From positions 1 to 49,942 of the forward strand of contig JAGBXB010000002.1 of the NCBI GenBank assembly GCA_017629515.1: 49,942 nt of DNA, given 5' to 3'. The stretch is from Lentisphaeria bacterium. GTDB taxonomy: Bacteria > Verrucomicrobiota > Lentisphaeria > Victivallales > UBA1829. A program made the position numbers and the translations under genes. The notes beneath the pieces are model-generated. The model saw nothing but the letters and a program-made list of their open reading frames with translations, had not been told where the DNA came from and ran no database searches. Shown one piece after another: positions 46,875 to 49,942 of this stretch; within the stretch, counting starts at the first letter, position 1, and every line of letters begins with the position of its first letter.

Positions 46875-49685
46875 ATGATGAAAAACACGAAAAGTATTAT
46901 TATTGCAGCAGTAATACTTCTGCCTGCCCTGCTTATGGGCTTTGACCTTGTAAAAAATTCTTCTCCCGTTTCCGGGATCAAGGTGGATGGAAGTGAACCC
47001 GGACTGGATCTCGGTGCAAAAGAGATCGCCCTTTATGCAAAGAAAGTTACCGGCGCAGATATTGCAAAAGCACCCGCCAATATGGTCATAAGTACCATCA
47101 AAAGCAAAAACATCCCTGCAAGTATCAGAAAAGCCCTCGAAAAAGTAAAGTCCGATGAAGGCTTTTTCATGGGAAAAGTGGATGGAAAATTCTATATTGT
47201 GGGAACTACCGGTATCGGTGCATGGTACGGTGCATGTGATTTTATAGAAAAATATATGGGAGTAAGATGGTTTGCTCCTTATGAAGACGGTACTCTTTTT
47301 GAAAAGAAAGAAAATATTTCTGCTCCCGATGCAGGCAGAGTGGATGCTCCGTTCTTTGAGTTCCGTATCATCAATCAGTGCGGGACTCACGGATTCGACC
47401 CCATGAGCCGTGAATGGGCAGGCCACAACCGCCTTCATGCTCCCGGCCCCTGGGGGATCAGGGATACCATGGTCAAATACCGTAAATTCCATGAACAGCG
47501 CATGCGGCTCAACCGTACCAGTACCGGCGGACACCTTACCTTTGATCTGGCAGTCCCTGCCAAAGTTTACGGCAAGACCAATCCGGAATATTTTGCCCTT
47601 GTGGACGGCAAACGCCAGACGGATACAAAAATGATCCACCACTGTATCACCAATCCGGAAGTTCAGGAAAAAGTCTATCAGCACATCATCAAACATTTTG
47701 AAACTTACGGTACAGAAAATGTTTCCTACCTTTTCGGTGCCCCGGATGCTGTCCGCGGCTGGTGTCAGTGCGATAACTGCCGGAAACTGGATGACGGACT
47801 GGATACAAATGTAACAAGAAGATTCCATATCACCACCCAGAAGATCGCCAAACGGGTCTGGAAAAAATTCCCCGACGCACGGATCTGGGCATGGGCATAC
47901 TGGAACTACCGGGAGATCCCCAAAGGAGTGGAGATCGATCCCCGTACATATGTTTATTACTGCTCCCACGCCCGCTGCTATGCACACGCACTGGAGGATG
48001 CCTCCTGCGGAAGAAATGTTGCCGTATATAATCTTCTGAAAAAATGGATGAAGATCAATAAAAAAATCTTTATCTATGAATACGGCATGGCAGTTCCCTA
48101 CGGCTATCAACCCTATACGGAAATCATGTTCCAGGATTTGAAACTCTACAAAAAACTCGGACTTCTCGGAAGAAAAGAAGAGATCCATTTCCCCCACACC
48201 AATTACAATGCTTCCCGGGAAAGGCAAAAGAGTCCTCTGACCTCCACCTACGGGATGCGCAATCTCTGGCAGTTCTGGTATCTGTATGCAAAAGCATGCT
48301 GGAATCCTGATCTGGACTTCAATAAAGCCATTGCAGAAGCCGAACAGGGATTCTATGGCAAAGCCTATCCTGCCATGAAAAAATATAATGATTTGCGCCG
48401 GAAACTCTGGAAAGAAACTATCGGCTGTATCGGTTTCCCCCACGGGGATGAAAGAACGCCCCAGATTTTGCAGAAACCCGGTGCAAAAGAAGAATTGCTC
48501 CAATATCTTGCAGAAGCAGCCATTCTTGCCAAAGGCGACGCAAGATTGGAAAAACAGGTCCAACTGGAAAAAGATTTCCTTGATTTCTTCTGGATCAAGA
48601 CCAATGATAAATACAGGGAATCTCTGGGAAGAAAACTTGCCGCTCCCGTTGCCGCAAAAGTTCCTGTCATTGATGGAAAAGGTACAGATGAAGCATGGAG
48701 CAAGGCATTTTATGTCAATAACTTTGTAACCGCCTTTGACAGTAAATTTTCTCCCATGCCGGCAAATCTTGCTACAAGTATCGGGATCCTTTCCGACAAG
48801 ACCAATCTTTATTTCCTCATTCAGGCAAAAGAACCTGCCATGAATAAACTTCTTGTCCATGCAAAAGATGCCGCAAATGTCAAACATATCTGGAAAGATG
48901 ATATTATAGAACTTTTCATAGTTCCCCAGAACAACAGTCAGAAATATTACCAGATCGTTGTCAATGCCAATGGAACAGTTCTCCAACTGGAACAGCCCGG
49001 CAATAATAGAAAGATCGATTTGGGTATTACTGCAAAAGCAGTCAAAAATAAAGATGGTTTTGTGATTGAACTCAAAGTTCCCACAGCCAAAATGGATGGC
49101 ACCTTTGCTTCCGGCATGATCTGGAAAATGCACGCAGCCCGTTCCAGAAGGGTCAGGGACAATAATCCCGCAGGCCCCTGGAGTCTGGATGGATCTGCAT
49201 TCCATTCCCGTGTGGATTACCGTGCCATGCTTATCGGCAGTCCCATTTTGAAAAACGGCTCCTTTGAAGAAGGGAAAGACAAAAAAGGAAATCCGAAATT
49301 CTGGGGCAGAACCGGAAAAGTACAAGGGGATATCATTCAACTTTCCGGCGGGGCACACGCTTATAAACTTGTTCCCGGAGGTGACTTGCGTCAGATCCCC
49401 TATGGCGGGATCTTTATGCCCAAAGAAGATGTGATCTGTGAATTAAGTTTCCGTGCATCCGGAAAAGGTACTCTTTCTGTATCAAATGCCCGTTTTACAA
49501 AAGGGAAAAAAGGCAATAAATTCATTATCTCCCAGGGCATCACCGCAGTAAAACTTACAGAAAAAAATACCCTTTACAATGCGGTCTTTACAGTAAAAGC
49601 AAATGAATTTGCCCAGTTGCTCTTCCGTGTAAATGAAAAAGACGCCTCCTGTATTCTGGATGATGTTTCCATCATAAGAAAATAA
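46875..49685 (+). CDS. Secreted DUF4838 glycoside-hydrolase-like protein with CBM9-like and CBM4/9-like modules
   Basis: A 936-residue exported protein. The signal sequence is NTKSIIIAAVILLPALLMGF. Residues about 30-150 are an N-terminal domain that includes GIGAWYGACDFIEKYMGVRW. DUF4838 (about 150-560) shows VSYLFGAPDAVRGWCQCDNC and RIWAWAYWNYREIP. A CBM9-like sandwich (about 600-790) starts KVPVIDGKGTDEAWSKAFYV and contains WKDDIIELFIVPQN. A CBM4/9-like module (about 795-936) starts ILKNGSFEEGKDKKGNPKFW and repeats the layout of the preceding 186-residue protein. DUF4838 proteins resemble alpha-glucuronidase/GH barrels and are thought to act on polysaccharides. AAGGAAT lies upstream; only 16 bases separate it from the previous gene. 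A terminator follows. Confidence 0.82.
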   Translation: MMKNTKSIIIAAVILLPALLMGFDLVKNSSPVSGIKVDGSEPGLDLGAKEIALYAKKVTGADIAKAPANMVISTIKSKNIPASIRKALEKVKSDEGFFMGKVDGKFYIVGTTGIGAWYGACDFIEKYMGVRWFAPYEDGTLFEKKENISAPDAGRVDAPFFEFRIINQCGTHGFDPMSREWAGHNRLHAPGPWGIRDTMVKYRKFHEQRMRLNRTSTGGHLTFDLAVPAKVYGKTNPEYFALVDGKRQTDTKMIHHCITNPEVQEKVYQHIIKHFETYGTENVSYLFGAPDAVRGWCQCDNCRKLDDGLDTNVTRRFHITTQKIAKRVWKKFPDARIWAWAYWNYREIPKGVEIDPRTYVYYCSHARCYAHALEDASCGRNVAVYNLLKKWMKINKKIFIYEYGMAVPYGYQPYTEIMFQDLKLYKKLGLLGRKEEIHFPHTNYNASRERQKSPLTSTYGMRNLWQFWYLYAKACWNPDLDFNKAIAEAEQGFYGKAYPAMKKYNDLRRKLWKETIGCIGFPHGDERTPQILQKPGAKEELLQYLAEAAILAKGDARLEKQVQLEKDFLDFFWIKTNDKYRESLGRKLAAPVAAKVPVIDGKGTDEAWSKAFYVNNFVTAFDSKFSPMPANLATSIGILSDKTNLYFLIQAKEPAMNKLLVHAKDAANVKHIWKDDIIELFIVPQNNSQKYYQIVVNANGTVLQLEQPGNNRKIDLGITAKAVKNKDGFVIELKVPTAKMDGTFASGMIWKMHAARSRRVRDNNPAGPWSLDGSAFHSRVDYRAMLIGSPILKNGSFEEGKDKKGNPKFWGRTGKVQGDIIQLSGGAHAYKLVPGGDLRQIPYGGIFMPKEDVICELSFRASGKGTLSVSNARFTKGKKGNKFIISQGITAVKLTEKNTLYNAVFTVKANEFAQLLFRVNEKDASCILDDVSIIRK

Positions 49686-49710
49686 CAGGGCAATACCTGA
49701 AAAACAAAAA

Positions 49711-49749
49711 AATACCGGCATTGCCAAAAGTGATGCCGGTATTTTTTTA
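49711..49749 (+). terminator. Intrinsic terminator after the DUF4838 gene
   Basis: AATACCGGCAT (49711-49721) pairs with ATGCCGGTATT (49733-49743), 11 bp, with a T7 run at its end. The A-run before it means it could also terminate minus-strand transcripts. Confidence 0.88.
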
Positions 49750-49942
49750 TTGAAAAGAAGGGGTCTTTTTATTTTTCAAAAGAATCAATGGTGTGCATGT
49801 TATGGAAAAATACATTGGGCAGAGGGTACTCCCATCAATCTGGCCGCCCAGCGGGGAGGACGCGGCAGAAATTAAGCTAATCACGTTTGCGTTTGGTGAT
49901 GACGTAGAAAAATTTACTTTTGTCGCAGATACCGTTAATGAC
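49750..49942. other. Window end without a supported gene
   Basis: About 190 bases. A plus-strand frame from ATG 49801 stays open to the edge (47 codons, no ribosome site), and a minus-strand frame entering from the edge ends in KRKRD at TAG (49877-49879). Either could be part of a gene beyond the window. The patch 49818-49870 is more GC-rich than its surroundings. Confidence 0.3.

Noticed and set aside
46812..49358. 848-codon minus-strand open frame opposite the DUF4838 gene
   Set aside because: The plus strand has a ribosome site, signal peptide and recognisable domains. The antisense frame is Cys/Phe/Ile/Gly rich without any family signal and stays open because the real gene avoids TTA, CTA and TCA codons.
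49801..49942. Possible start of a new plus-strand gene at the window edge
   Set aside because: No ribosome site and only 47 codons visible; a minus-strand frame also enters from the edge. Neither can be chosen.

Overview
The window comes from a Gram-negative bacterium. A lipid A-type acyltransferase, lipoprotein and Sec signal peptides, GH20- and GH89-like enzymes, Gfo/Idh and sugar-isomerase TIM barrels and a secreted DUF4838 protein together suggest the PVC superphylum, most likely a gut Lentisphaerota (Victivallales-like). That placement is inferred from gene content. Most genes have a clear AAGGAG-type ribosome site, and promoters are mostly TTGAAA or TTGACA, 16-17 bp, then TATATT, TATAGT or TAAATT. 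No rRNA, tRNA, CRISPR array or complete mobile element was seen.

Region 1 (1-3740) is a lower-glycolysis cluster: the end of gap, then pgk, a sugar-isomerase-like TIM barrel, and tpiA. Region 2 (3742-5954, minus) is a DAHP synthase/prephenate dehydratase fusion. It follows a transcription-attenuation leader with a Phe-rich 31-residue leader peptide, an antiterminator segment and an intrinsic terminator. The structural gene has a one-base frameshift in its N-terminal part. Region 3 (5986-17344) holds an orphan EutH-like transporter divergent from a large lipoprotein gene. It continues with a sigma-70 factor coupled to a DUF362/ferredoxin protein, a tandem NDP-kinase-like protein lacking the catalytic His, an aspartate aminotransferase and hrpB. 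Region 4 (17345-21615) begins with a 750-bp AT-rich gap containing DnaA-box-like sites. It then carries a lipid A-type acyltransferase, rpe, and a fusion of a YhcC/YtqA-type radical SAM enzyme to an MnmC-type tRNA methyltransferase.

Region 5 (21644-35924) is a carbohydrate region. A GntR/LacI chimeric regulator leads a long co-directional series: a TIM-barrel protein, a GH89-like enzyme, a SIS isomerase, a GNAT, an unknown protein, a Gfo/Idh oxidoreductase and a GH20-type enzyme. A second unit has a PHP phosphoesterase and an (alpha/alpha)6-type glycosidase. None of these enzymes has a visible signal peptide, so intracellular breakdown of imported amino-sugar oligosaccharides is the likely theme. 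Region 6 (35988-38409, minus) is a set of four proteins with related zinc ribbons fused to different membrane tails (two CD225-like), plus a DUF2752 protein.

Region 7 (38740-46008, minus) is a tightly packed run: C39-like peptidase, ribD, ribE, unknown, truncated GH2-like protein, polysaccharide deacetylase, ispH and tsaC. Region 8 (46177-49749) has two secreted proteins sharing a C-terminal carbohydrate-binding-like module; the larger is DUF4838 plus CBM9-like. Palindromic candidate operators lie upstream.
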